A stretch of DNA of 46,795 bases from Paracoccaceae bacterium (GTDB lineage: Bacteria > Pseudomonadota > Alphaproteobacteria > Rhodobacterales > Rhodobacteraceae), in the NCBI GenBank assembly GCA_947468085.1, contig CANIKY010000009.1, positions 1 to 46,795 of the forward strand, in the 5' to 3' direction. A program made the position numbers and the translations under genes. Below the pieces are notes generated by a model. That model did no database searches, was not told where the DNA came from, and saw only the letters and a program-made list of their open reading frames with translations. Shown one piece after another: positions 15,749 through 24,966 of this stretch. How positions within the stretch are numbered: position 1 is the first letter of the stretch; the number at the start of each line of letters is the position of its first letter.

Positions 15749-18535
15749 ATGAACGCGCCTGTGATAAACACCAGCCCCGCCGTATCTGACGAGGTGCGCA
15801 AGACGACCTGCTATATGTGCGCGTGTCGCTGCGGCATCAATGTGCATATGAAATCTGGCAAAGTCAGCTATATTGAGGGTAACCGCGACCATCCGGTCAA
15901 CAAAGGCGTGCTGTGTGCCAAGGGCGCATCTGGCATCATGCAGGTCACAGCCCCTAGCCGCTTGCAACACCCCCTGCGGCGTGTCGGCCCGCGCGGATCA
16001 GGCGCATTCGAGCCGATCTCGTGGGACGAGGCGCTGGAACTGGCCGTGTCATGGATGAAACCTCTGCGCGACACCGCGCCGGAAAAGCTGGCCTTTTTCA
16101 CAGGCCGCGACCAAAGCCAATCCTTCACCGGCTGGTGGGCGCAGGCTTTTGGCACCCCGAACTACGCCGCGCATGGCGGGTTTTGCAGCGTCAACATGGC
16201 GGCGGGCGGGATTTACACCATCGGCGGGGCCTTTTGGGAATTCGGCCAGCCCGATTGGGAGCGTACCAAGCTGTTTGTGATGTTTGGCGTGGCCGAAGAT
16301 CACGATTCCAACCCGATCAAGATGGGTTTAGGCAAGCTGAAGGCGCGCGGGGCGCGGGTGATCGGGGTTAACCCGATCAGAACGGGCTATAATGCCATCG
16401 CCGATGACTGGTACGGCATCACTCCGGGCACCGACGGCCTTCTGATCCTGTCGCTGCTGCACTGCTTGTTGCAGGCGGGCAAGGTCGATCTGGACTATCT
16501 GGCCCGCTGGACCAACGCGCCCTTGCTGGTCAACGCCACCGAAGGCCCCGAAAAGGGCCTGATCCTGAAGAACGCCGAAAGCCAGCCCTTTGTGATTGAT
16601 AAGCGCACGGGGTCCCCCGCGCCGTGGGATGGCAAGGGCGTGCAGCCCGACCTTGGGGCAACATGGCAAGGCCACCGCACCGTGTTTCAACACATGGCAG
16701 AGCGTTACCTTGCCCCCGAACACGCCCCCGAAGCCGTGGCCACCCGCTGCGGCATCCCCGCCGCGCGGATCCGCGCCCTTGCGGCGGAACTGGCGGATGT
16801 GGCTTTTAACCAAGCCATCGAGATCAAACAGCCTTGGACCGATTTTCGTGGCGACACCCACGACACCATGCTGGGCCGCCCCGTGTCGTTCCACGCCATG
16901 CGCGGCATCTCTGCCCATTCCAACGGCTTTCAAACCGCCCGCGCTTTGCATCTGTTGCAGATCGTTCTGGGCACGGTGGAAACCCCCGGCGGCTACCGCT
17001 TCAAACCGCCCTATCCCAAACCGGTCGAAGCACATCCCACCCCCCATTTCGTCACAGCCCCCGGTAAGCCGCTCTCTGGCCCGCATCTGGGCTATGTGCG
17101 CGGCCCCGAACAACTGGCGTTGAAAGAAGACGGCACCCCCGCCCGCATCGACAAGGCCTTTACATGGGAAAACCCGTTTTCCGCCCATGGCCTGATGCAT
17201 ATGCTGATCCCCAACGCCCATGCGGGCGACCCCTACCGCATCGACACGCTGTTTTTATACATGGCCAATATGGCGTGGAATTCGTCGATGAACACGACGA
17301 AGGTCATGGAGATGTTGACCGACAAAGACGCAGATGGTGCGTATATCATCCCGCGCATCATCTATTCTGATGCCTATGCGTCAGAGATGGTGGCCTATGC
17401 CGACCTGATCCTGCCCGATACAACCTATCTGGAACGCCACGATTGCATCAGTCTGCTGGATCGCCCGATCAGCGAGCCTGACGCCGCAGGCGACAGCATC
17501 CGCTGGCCTGTCACCGCGCCTGACCGCGATGTAAGGGGCTTTCAATCGGTGCTGCTGGATCTGGGGGCAAGGCTGGGTCTGGCCCCCATGGTCAACCCCG
17601 ATGGCAGTGCCAAGTTCAAAGACTACGCCGATTATATCCAAAACCACATCCGCCGCCCAGGGGTTGGCCCCTTGATCGGCTTTCGTGGGTTGGACGGCGA
17701 TAAAGAGGGCAGGGGCGATGCCAACCCCGCCCAAATCGCCGCCTATATCGAAAACGGCGGCTTTTATCAGGCGCATGTGCCCCAAGAGGGGCGGTTTTTC
17801 AAGCCTTGGAACATGGCGTACCAGAATTGGGCGGTGCAAACCTCGTTCTACGAAAGCCCGCAGCCTTATTTGTTCAACATCTGGTCCGAACCGATGCGCA
17901 AATTCCAATTGGCCGCCGAAGGCCACGGCCCGATCCAGCCGCCCGACCATCTGCGCGCAAGGTTGATCCAAGCGATGGATCCTTTGCCCGTCTGGTACCC
18001 ACCCTTTGGCGATCAAGAAGCGTCGGGTTGGGGCTATCCGGTGCACGCGCTGACCCAGCGGCCGATGGATATGTATCATTCTTGGGGCAGCCAGAACGCT
18101 TGGCTGCGCCAGATCAGGGGGCGCAATTTTCTGTATGTGCCGACCAAGATTTGGAAGGCGGAAGGGTTCAAAGACGGCGATTACGCGCGGGTGTCTTCGC
18201 CCAACGGCGGTATCACGGTACCCGTGGCGCATATGGCGGCCTTGAATGAAAACACCGTCTGGACATGGAACGCGATTGGCAAGCGCAAGGGCGCTTGGGC
18301 TTTGGGAGATGACGCGGCCGAGGCCAATCAGGGCTTTTTGCTCAACCACCTCATCTCCGAACTTCTGCCCGAAAAGGGCGACGGGATGCGCTATTCTAAT
18401 TCTGACCCCGTGACGGGCCAAGCGGCTTGGTTCGATCTGCGTGTGCGGATCGAAAATGTCGGGCCAAAAGATCACGCAACACCTGATTTCGCCCCCATCC
18501 CCCGTGTGGTGCCGCAAGGAAAGGACCGCGCATGA
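15749..18535 (+). CDS. soeA: Sulfite dehydrogenase molybdopterin subunit
   Basis: A 928-residue molybdopterin oxidoreductase of the DMSO-reductase superfamily. The N-terminal [4Fe-4S] ligands are C21, C24, C28 and C56 (CYMCACRCG...GVLCAKG). C146 in HGGFCSVNMAAGG is a candidate molybdenum ligand. There is no twin-arginine signal, so the enzyme is cytoplasmic, as for SoeABC and unlike most relatives (PsrA, PhsA). SoeABC oxidises sulfite to sulfate, passing electrons to the membrane quinone pool; it serves sulfite from sulfur oxidation in Allochromatium and from taurine in Ruegeria pomeroyi. AAAGGA stands 5 nt before the ATG. The gene is followed by B and C subunits with ATGA overlaps. Direct placement after the taurine genes supports sulfite as substrate. 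Confidence 0.88.
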   Translation: MNAPVINTSPAVSDEVRKTTCYMCACRCGINVHMKSGKVSYIEGNRDHPVNKGVLCAKGASGIMQVTAPSRLQHPLRRVGPRGSGAFEPISWDEALELAVSWMKPLRDTAPEKLAFFTGRDQSQSFTGWWAQAFGTPNYAAHGGFCSVNMAAGGIYTIGGAFWEFGQPDWERTKLFVMFGVAEDHDSNPIKMGLGKLKARGARVIGVNPIRTGYNAIADDWYGITPGTDGLLILSLLHCLLQAGKVDLDYLARWTNAPLLVNATEGPEKGLILKNAESQPFVIDKRTGSPAPWDGKGVQPDLGATWQGHRTVFQHMAERYLAPEHAPEAVATRCGIPAARIRALAAELADVAFNQAIEIKQPWTDFRGDTHDTMLGRPVSFHAMRGISAHSNGFQTARALHLLQIVLGTVETPGGYRFKPPYPKPVEAHPTPHFVTAPGKPLSGPHLGYVRGPEQLALKEDGTPARIDKAFTWENPFSAHGLMHMLIPNAHAGDPYRIDTLFLYMANMAWNSSMNTTKVMEMLTDKDADGAYIIPRIIYSDAYASEMVAYADLILPDTTYLERHDCISLLDRPISEPDAAGDSIRWPVTAPDRDVRGFQSVLLDLGARLGLAPMVNPDGSAKFKDYADYIQNHIRRPGVGPLIGFRGLDGDKEGRGDANPAQIAAYIENGGFYQAHVPQEGRFFKPWNMAYQNWAVQTSFYESPQPYLFNIWSEPMRKFQLAAEGHGPIQPPDHLRARLIQAMDPLPVWYPPFGDQEASGWGYPVHALTQRPMDMYHSWGSQNAWLRQIRGRNFLYVPTKIWKAEGFKDGDYARVSSPNGGITVPVAHMAALNENTVWTWNAIGKRKGAWALGDDAAEANQGFLLNHLISELLPEKGDGMRYSNSDPVTGQAAWFDLRVRIENVGPKDHATPDFAPIPRVVPQGKDRA

Positions 18536-19272
18536 CCCAACTTCCCACCCATACCGACAAAAAACTGGGGCTGGTGATTGATCTTGACACCTGCGTTGGC
18601 TGTCAGGCTTGCGTGACAGCCTGTAAGGGCTGGAACGATCAGGGCTACGGGGCCGAACTGTCGGATCAAAACCCCTATGGGGCTGAACCGTCCGGCACAT
18701 TCTTGAACCGCGTGCACAGCTATCAGGTTCAGCCCGATATTGGGGCGGCGCAAATCATCAACTTCCCCCGCTCGTGCCTGCATTGCGAGGATGCGCCTTG
18801 TGTCACCGTCTGCCCCACGGGGGCCAGCTACAAACGCACCGAGGACGGGATCGTTCTGGTCAACGAAGATGCCTGCATCGGGTGTGGTCTGTGCGCTTGG
18901 GCCTGCCCTTACGGCGCGCGCGAGTTGGATCAGGCGGCAGGCGTGATGAAAAAATGCACCTTATGTGTTGACCGCATTTATAACGAAAACCTGCCCGAAG
19001 AAGACCGCGAACCCGCCTGCGTGCGCACTTGCCCGACAAATGCGCGCCACTTTGGCGACTTTGCCGACCCTGACAGCAAAGTGTCCAAACTGGTGGCCGA
19101 ACGGGGTGGGTATGATCTGATGCCAGACCTGAAGACCAAGCCCACCAACAAATACCTGCCCCCCCGCAAAAAAGACATCCCGCAAGAGGCCAGCCTTTTG
19201 GCCCCGTTGTTAGACATTCAAGCCACAGGCTTTGCCGGATGGCTGGACAAAGTACTGGGAAAATTGGGATGA
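18532..19272 (+). CDS. soeB: Sulfite dehydrogenase iron-sulfur subunit
   Basis: A 246-residue ferredoxin-like electron-transfer subunit with four cysteine clusters for four [4Fe-4S] centres: CVGCQACVTAC (C21-C31), CLHCEDAPCVTVC, CIGCGLCAWAC and CTLC...CVRTC. This is the DmsB/PsrB/SoeB layout. It relays electrons from the molybdopterin subunit to the membrane anchor. No export signal is present, consistent with a cytoplasmic AB dimer. It overlaps soeA by ATGA at the start and soeC by ATGA at the end, so the three are one translational unit. The assignment to sulfite depends on the neighbouring A subunit and the taurine context. Confidence 0.88.
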   Translation: MTQLPTHTDKKLGLVIDLDTCVGCQACVTACKGWNDQGYGAELSDQNPYGAEPSGTFLNRVHSYQVQPDIGAAQIINFPRSCLHCEDAPCVTVCPTGASYKRTEDGIVLVNEDACIGCGLCAWACPYGARELDQAAGVMKKCTLCVDRIYNENLPEEDREPACVRTCPTNARHFGDFADPDSKVSKLVAERGGYDLMPDLKTKPTNKYLPPRKKDIPQEASLLAPLLDIQATGFAGWLDKVLGKLG

Positions 19273-20144
19273 CTCCGGCCCCTTCCGTTATCCTTTTCAC
19301 CGTTCTGTCGGGTATGGGCTTTGGCCTTTTGGCCTTTTTGGGCGCGGGTTTTGTGCAGCCTGTGGGTTGGGTGGCCTTTTTCCATTGGGGACTTGGCTAC
19401 GCCTTGGCGGTGGGTGGGCTGTCTGCGGCAACCTTTCACCTTGGCAACCCGCAACGCGCCCTGCGGGCCTTTACGCAATGGCAAACTTCTTGGCTGAGCC
19501 GCGAGGCTTGGGCGTCGGTTGTGACCCTGCTGCTTCTGGCCCCCGTGGCGCTGTCCGATTGGCTGGGCCTTGGCTGGCCGCGCGTAACGGGCCTTATCGG
19601 CGCTGTGGCCTGTTTTGGAACGGTCTTCACCACCTCGATGATCTACGCCCAAATCGCCGCCGTGCCGCGCTGGAACAATTGGACGGTGCCGGTGATGTTC
19701 TTGTCGTTTGAACTGACGGGTGGCGCCCTTCTGGCAGGCCAAGTCTGGCCCGCCCTGATCGGCGGCATCGCCCTGATCTTGGCGCTTTATGCCCATAAGA
19801 CCAAAGGCGATGTGGCCTTTGCCAAGCGCGGCCAAACCTTGGGCAAGGCCACTGGGCTTGACCAAGTGGGCAGCGCAACCGTCTTTGAACAGCCCCACAC
19901 CAGCCCCAATTACCTGATGCGCGAGATGATCTATGTCGTCGCGCGCAAGCATGTTGCGCGGTTGTGGCCGATAGCCTTTGGGGCTGCGGCCATTCTGCCT
20001 GCGGGGATGGTTGTTCTTCTGCCCCATCATCTGCTGACCTTTGCCATGGCGGCCGTGATCCACCTGACAGGGGCTGCGGCCTCGCGCTGGTTGTTCTTTG
20101 CGCAGGCCGAGCATGTTGTGGGTCTTTATTACGGGCAGCGATAG
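19269..20144 (+). CDS. soeC: Sulfite dehydrogenase membrane anchor (DmsC/NrfD-like)
   Basis: A 291-residue hydrophobic protein with about eight transmembrane segments, of the DmsC family of quinone-reducing anchors. Family features include the GFVQPVGWVAFFHWGLGYAL region, STFHLGNP-like ATFHLGNPQRALRAF after the second helix, and SREAWASV before the third. It would pass electrons from sulfite oxidation into the quinone pool at the inner membrane. ATG 19269 overlaps the soeB stop (ATGA); the longer open frame from 19239 is rejected because it runs into soeB. An 84-bp gap separates it from the metal ATPase gene. Confidence 0.87.
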   Translation: MTPAPSVILFTVLSGMGFGLLAFLGAGFVQPVGWVAFFHWGLGYALAVGGLSAATFHLGNPQRALRAFTQWQTSWLSREAWASVVTLLLLAPVALSDWLGLGWPRVTGLIGAVACFGTVFTTSMIYAQIAAVPRWNNWTVPVMFLSFELTGGALLAGQVWPALIGGIALILALYAHKTKGDVAFAKRGQTLGKATGLDQVGSATVFEQPHTSPNYLMREMIYVVARKHVARLWPIAFGAAAILPAGMVVLLPHHLLTFAMAAVIHLTGAAASRWLFFAQAEHVVGLYYGQR

Positions 20145-20228
20145 GTTAGAGTTCGGGGCTGTTTGCTATAGGTCAAGGCTTGGGGGTCGTGTCTGGGCGA
20201 TGAAGACCCAAACCTGAAGGAGCGCGCC

Positions 20229-22532
20229 ATGGACCAAACCGCTGACATCCCGACTGGAAAAGATCCCGTCTGCGGCATGAGTGTCAAGATCACCGACACC
20301 AGCCGCAAGCACGATCATCAGGGCACCACCTACCACTTTTGCGGTGAAAAGTGCCGCACAAGGTTTAAGGCCGATCCCTATTTCTACCTGTCCGGCAATG
20401 CCAAGATCCGCGGCAAGCTGGCGGTGAAAGGGGTGTCCTACACCTGCCCGATGGACCCAGAGGTGGTGCAAGACACCCCGGGCACCTGCCCCAAATGCGG
20501 CATGGCGCTGGAGCCTATGACGCCTTCCACAGCGCCCTCGCCGGAACTGGCCGATTTCACCCGCCGCATGGGCATTTCCGCCGCCTTGTCGGTGCCCTTG
20601 GTGGTCTTGGCCATGGGGCCGATGTTGGGGCTTGGCCTGCCCATGGCGTGGCCTCCCTATCTGAACTATGCCCAAGCGGCCCTTGCCAGTCCGGTCGTTT
20701 TATGGGCCGCTTGGCCGTTTTTCCAACGCGCCCGCGACAGTCTGGCCAACCGCAGCCCTAATATGTGGACGCTGATTGGCTTAGGGGTGGCGGCGGCCTA
20801 TCTGTACTCGCTGCTCGCCACCTTTGCCCCTTGGGTCTTTCCGCAAGCCTACCAAGGGGCGATGGGGGTTGAGACGTATTTTGAGGCCACTGGCGTCATC
20901 ATCACCTTGGTCTTTCTGGGCCAAGTCTTGGAACTGCGCGCGCGTGCGCGCACCGGCGATGCGATCCGCGCTTTGATGGATCTGTCGCCTGCCACCGCCT
21001 TTCGCGTGCAGCCCGATGGCACATTCGAGGTGCCGCTTGAAAACATCATCGCAGGCGACCTGCTGCGCTTGCGGGCGGGTGACAAAGTGCCGGTGGACGG
21101 CGTGGTGGTTGAGGGGACGTCTTCGGTCGATGAAAGCCTGCTGACGGGCGAACCCTTGCCCGTGGAAAAAACGCAAGGCGATGCCCTGACGGGTGGCACG
21201 CTGAACGGTTCGGGTACGCTGGTGATGCGTGCCACGCGGGTGGGTGCCGCAACCGTGCTGGCGCAGATCATCGAGATGGTCTCTGCCGCGCGGCGCTCGC
21301 GCGCGCCTATTCAGGCGCTGGCCGATCGGGTGGCCGCGTGGTTTGTGCCCACTGTGGTCGGCGTGGCGCTGGTGGCTTTTGCCGGATGGATGGTTTTTGG
21401 GCCAAGTCCGGGCTTTGTTTATGCAATGGCAGCGGCGGTGTCGGTGCTGATCATCGCCTGCCCCTGTGCCTTGGGCTTGGCAACACCGATTTCCATCACC
21501 ACGGCGGCAGGGCGCGGGGCCTCGGTCGGGGTGCTGGTCAAAGATGCGGCTGCACTTGAAAGCTTGGCCAAGGTTGACACGCTGGTGATCGACAAGACAG
21601 GAACCCTTACGCTGGGGCGGCCAGAGGTTTGCGATGTGGTTGGCTTGGGCGCGGCAAACGCTGACGCTGTGCTAACCCTCGCCGCGGCGCTGGAACAGGG
21701 GGCGAGCCACCCCTTGGCCAAAGCCATCTTGGCTGCCGCAGCAGAAAAAGGGCTGCATCTGCCAGATGTTAGCCAGTTTGAAAACCGCGCCGGGCAGGGC
21801 GTTGTGGCGCACCTTGGTGTTACGCGGCTGGGTTTGGGCAACGAGGCCCTGCTCGCAGCCCTTGGCGTCGCCCTCCCGCCACAGGCCACCGCCCAAGCGC
21901 AGGCTCTGCGCGCCGTGGGCAAGACGGTGATGTTCTTAACCCAAGGCTCCAGCCTGTCAGGCATGATTGCTGCCGCCGACCCGATCAAGCCCACCACTGC
22001 CCAAGCCTTGGCCACGCTTAAAGCCCAAGGCATCACCATCCTTATGGCCACCGGCGATGCCAAAACCACAGCCGACGCTGTGGCCCAAAGCCTAGGTTTA
22101 ACCCAAATTGCGGCGGGCCTTATGCCCGAAGGCAAAGCCGACCTCATCGCCCGTCTTCGCGCCCAAGGCCATGTCGTCGCCATGGCGGGCGACGGCGTCA
22201 ATGACGCGCCCGCCTTGGCTGTGGCCGATGTTGGGATAGCCATGGGCCCCGGGTCAGATGTGGCTGTGGAAAGTGCGGGCATAACGCTGCTTAGTGGCGA
22301 TCTGACAGGCATAGCCCGCGCGATTACCCTGTCGCGGGCGACGATGCGTAACATAAGGCAGAACCTGTTCTTCGCCTTTGGCTATAACGCGCTTTGCATC
22401 CCCATCGCCGCGGGCCTGCTTTACCCCGTTACCGGCCTTGTTCTGTCGCCGATGATCGCCGCCGCCGCGATGAGCCTGTCTTCGGTTTCTGTCATCACCA
22501 ACGCTTTGCGATTGCGTGGCCTTAAACTTTAA
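20229..22532 (+). CDS. Copper-type P1B-ATPase with YHS and heavy-metal-binding N-terminal domains
   Basis: A 767-residue heavy-metal-translocating P-type ATPase. The N-terminus carries a YHS domain (DPVCGM, then YHFCGEKC, residues 12-42). It is followed by the short heavy-metal-binding motif [19 protein letters not shown] (71-92), which has Asp where His is usual. After the membrane helices come the ion-path motif CPC in [12 protein letters not shown] (about 410), the phosphorylation motif DKTGTLT (about 455) and [11 protein letters not shown]. The class fits Cu(I) export or delivery to cuproenzymes. AAGGAG lies 7 nt before the start. It follows soeC by 84 bp, so partial read-through is possible. 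No CopZ, CueR or cytochrome oxidase assembly gene lies nearby, so its physiological role is open. Confidence 0.9.
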   Translation: MDQTADIPTGKDPVCGMSVKITDTSRKHDHQGTTYHFCGEKCRTRFKADPYFYLSGNAKIRGKLAVKGVSYTCPMDPEVVQDTPGTCPKCGMALEPMTPSTAPSPELADFTRRMGISAALSVPLVVLAMGPMLGLGLPMAWPPYLNYAQAALASPVVLWAAWPFFQRARDSLANRSPNMWTLIGLGVAAAYLYSLLATFAPWVFPQAYQGAMGVETYFEATGVIITLVFLGQVLELRARARTGDAIRALMDLSPATAFRVQPDGTFEVPLENIIAGDLLRLRAGDKVPVDGVVVEGTSSVDESLLTGEPLPVEKTQGDALTGGTLNGSGTLVMRATRVGAATVLAQIIEMVSAARRSRAPIQALADRVAAWFVPTVVGVALVAFAGWMVFGPSPGFVYAMAAAVSVLIIACPCALGLATPISITTAAGRGASVGVLVKDAAALESLAKVDTLVIDKTGTLTLGRPEVCDVVGLGAANADAVLTLAAALEQGASHPLAKAILAAAAEKGLHLPDVSQFENRAGQGVVAHLGVTRLGLGNEALLAALGVALPPQATAQAQALRAVGKTVMFLTQGSSLSGMIAAADPIKPTTAQALATLKAQGITILMATGDAKTTADAVAQSLGLTQIAAGLMPEGKADLIARLRAQGHVVAMAGDGVNDAPALAVADVGIAMGPGSDVAVESAGITLLSGDLTGIARAITLSRATMRNIRQNLFFAFGYNALCIPIAAGLLYPVTGLVLSPMIAAAAMSLSSVSVITNALRLRGLKL

Positions 22533-22737
22533 CCGCATTTCTCTTGGCCCAAATACGCCACGGGTTTGCAAGGGTGTGACCCCCCCCTTGTTGGACAGAG
22601 ATGCGGGGGCGAACTATACTGGGCCGAAGACCGCTTTATGGCCCTGCCACTTCTGGGCTAATTTTGCCTGATCGCGCAGACATTGTTGGCTTTATAGGGA
22701 AGGCCGACCCTAAACGCATAGCCATCGCCCCACACTG

Positions 22738-24696
22738 TCAGCCCTTGTTCATGCGGTTAGCGATCAGATCATCCACCACCGCTGGGTCCGCCAAGGTGGA
22801 TGTGTCGCCCAAAGCCGCGAAATCGTTCTCGGCGATCTTGCGCAGAATGCGGCGCATGATTTTTCCCGAACGAGTCTTGGGCAGACCAGGGGCCCATTGG
22901 ATCAGGTCGGGGGTGGCAATCGGGCCAATCTCAGTGCGCACCCATTTGACCAGCTCTTTGCGCAGGTCTTCGGACGGTTCGATGCCGCGCATCAAGGTGA
23001 CATAGGCATAGATACCTTGCCCTTTGATATCGTGTGGGTAGCCAACCACAGCGCTTTCGGCGACCTTTGGGTGGGCGACAAGGGCGGATTCGACCTCTGC
23101 CGTGCCCAAGCGGTGGCCCGAGACGTTCAAGACGTCATCGACCCGTCCGGTGATCCAGTAGTAGCCGTCCGCATCGCGGCGGCAGCCGTCGCCAGTGAAG
23201 TAATAGCCCGGATATTGCGCGAAATACGCCTCTTCAAAGCGCTTATGATCGCCCCAAAGCGTGCGCATCTGGCCCGGCCAGCTGTCGGCAATGCACAAGA
23301 CGCCATCGGTTTCTGTCGCGGTTTGCACTTTGCCGGTCGCGGGATCCAGCACTTCTGGGCGCACGCCGAAGAAGGGCTTGGTGGCCGACCCCGGCTTTTG
23401 CGCAATGGCGCCGGGCAAGGGTGTTATGATATGTCCGCCGGTTTCTGTTTGCCAGAAGGTGTCGACGATGGGGCATTTGCCCTTGCCGATGTGGGTGAAA
23501 TACCAGTTCCACGCCTCGGGGTTGATGGGCTCGCCCACCGAGCCCAAAAGCCGCAGCGAGGACATGTCGTGCTTGTCAATCAGATCGGTTCCCATAGCCA
23601 TCAGGCTGCGGATCGCGGTGGGGGCGGTGTAGAACTGGGTGACTTTATGTTTGGCAATCACCTCCCAAAAGCGGCCCGCGTCTGGATAGGTGGGTACGCC
23701 TTCAAACATCACGGTTGTCGCGCCATTGGCCAAGGGGCCATAGACGATATAGCTGTGCCCCGTGACCCAACCCACATCTGCCGTGCACCAAAAGACATCG
23801 CCGTCTTTATAGTCAAACGTCATCTCATGCGTCATGGCCGCATAGACCAGATAGCCCGCCGTGGTATGAACCACCCCCTTGGGCTTTCCTGTCGAGCCAG
23901 AGGTGTACAAGATAAACAGCGGATCTTCGGCCCCCATCTCGGTATAGGGGCAATAGGGGGCGGCTTGGGCCATCTCGGCCTTCAGGTCAAAATCGCGGCC
24001 TTCGGTCCAATGGGTTTCATCGCCGGTGTGTTTGACAACAAGGCAACGGACTGAATCCTTGCAATGCAGCAGGGCCTGATCAGCGTTGGATTTCAGGGGC
24101 GTTTTCTTGCCCGCGCGGGGGCCGTAATCGGCGGTGATCACCACCTTGGCTTGCGAATCATTGATCCGATTGGCCAGCGCATCGGGCGAAAAGCCGCCAA
24201 AGACCACGGAATGAATGGCCCCGATCCGCGCGCAGGCCAGCATGGCATAGGCGGCTTCTGGGATCATGGGCATATACAGCACCACGCGGTCGCCCTTGGT
24301 CACACCGTGCGATTTGAGCACATTGGCCAGACGGCTGGTTTGTTCCAAAAGCTCGCCGTAGGTGATGTGGCGTGCGGGGGTTTTGGGATCATCGGGTTCC
24401 CAGATGATCGCGGTCTGGTTGGCGCGCGTGATCATGTGGCGGTCGATGCAATTGGCCGAGACGTTGGTGGTGCCGTCCTCATACCATTTGATTGACACTT
24501 CGCCGGGTTTGAACGTGGTGTTCTTGACCTTGGTGAAAGGCTTGATCCAGTCGATCCGCCGTCCTTCGGTGGCCCAGAACGTGTCAGGATCCGCCATCGA
24601 GGCCGCGTAGCGCGCGCCATAGCCTGCAGGCGTAACATTGGCCTGTGCGACAAACTCTGCTGTGGCGGTGTAAAGTGCCGGTGCCCGATCGTTCAT
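22738..24696 (-). CDS. acsA: Acetyl-CoA synthetase (AMP-forming)
   Basis: A 652-residue acyl-adenylate-forming enzyme that activates acetate with ATP and CoA. Motifs are the P-loop [14 protein letters not shown], the A5-type [31 protein letters not shown] and the C-terminal lysine in [11 protein letters not shown] (about residue 611) that is acetylated by Pat-type enzymes in this family. AGGGGG lies upstream of the start. It converges with the metal ATPase gene and is the last gene of a minus-strand series that begins at rplY. In this neighbourhood it could re-activate acetate produced by AckA from taurine carbon; that link is inference, since AcsA is also a general housekeeping enzyme. Confidence 0.95.
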   Translation of the reverse strand: MNDRAPALYTATAEFVAQANVTPAGYGARYAASMADPDTFWATEGRRIDWIKPFTKVKNTTFKPGEVSIKWYEDGTTNVSANCIDRHMITRANQTAIIWEPDDPKTPARHITYGELLEQTSRLANVLKSHGVTKGDRVVLYMPMIPEAAYAMLACARIGAIHSVVFGGFSPDALANRINDSQAKVVITADYGPRAGKKTPLKSNADQALLHCKDSVRCLVVKHTGDETHWTEGRDFDLKAEMAQAAPYCPYTEMGAEDPLFILYTSGSTGKPKGVVHTTAGYLVYAAMTHEMTFDYKDGDVFWCTADVGWVTGHSYIVYGPLANGATTVMFEGVPTYPDAGRFWEVIAKHKVTQFYTAPTAIRSLMAMGTDLIDKHDMSSLRLLGSVGEPINPEAWNWYFTHIGKGKCPIVDTFWQTETGGHIITPLPGAIAQKPGSATKPFFGVRPEVLDPATGKVQTATETDGVLCIADSWPGQMRTLWGDHKRFEEAYFAQYPGYYFTGDGCRRDADGYYWITGRVDDVLNVSGHRLGTAEVESALVAHPKVAESAVVGYPHDIKGQGIYAYVTLMRGIEPSEDLRKELVKWVRTEIGPIATPDLIQWAPGLPKTRSGKIMRRILRKIAENDFAALGDTSTLADPAVVDDLIANRMNKG

Positions 24697-24966
24697 GATA
24701 TCCCCCTAGGTCAGCCCCAGTGCCCGCTTTTACGCGTGGTGGGTGCCGTCTTTATCTTCGAAGTGTCAGCGCTTTCGCAAGTCCCGCCATGTACGAAAGC
24801 CAGCGTGGCGGCGATTTATGCGAGCGTTCATCTTATCGTAATCTCTGGTTTTTGCCCACAGCCTCTACAAGCCTACCCAAAGCCCCCGCAAGAAAACTTT
24901 TGCCCAAGTTGCGCGGGCGACCGAAAGTTTTGCGTCCAAACTGGGGATGAGCCGCGACGCGGAGCC

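Noticed and set aside
15749-18535. Formate dehydrogenase or periplasmic thiosulfate/polysulfide reductase
   Set aside because: No Tat signal, no formate dehydrogenase features, and the context of taurine genes with coupled B and C subunits fits cytoplasmic SoeA better.
17381-18700. Minus-strand open frame (439 codons) opposite soeA/soeB
   Set aside because: Shadow frame spanning two coupled genes; no recognisable domain.
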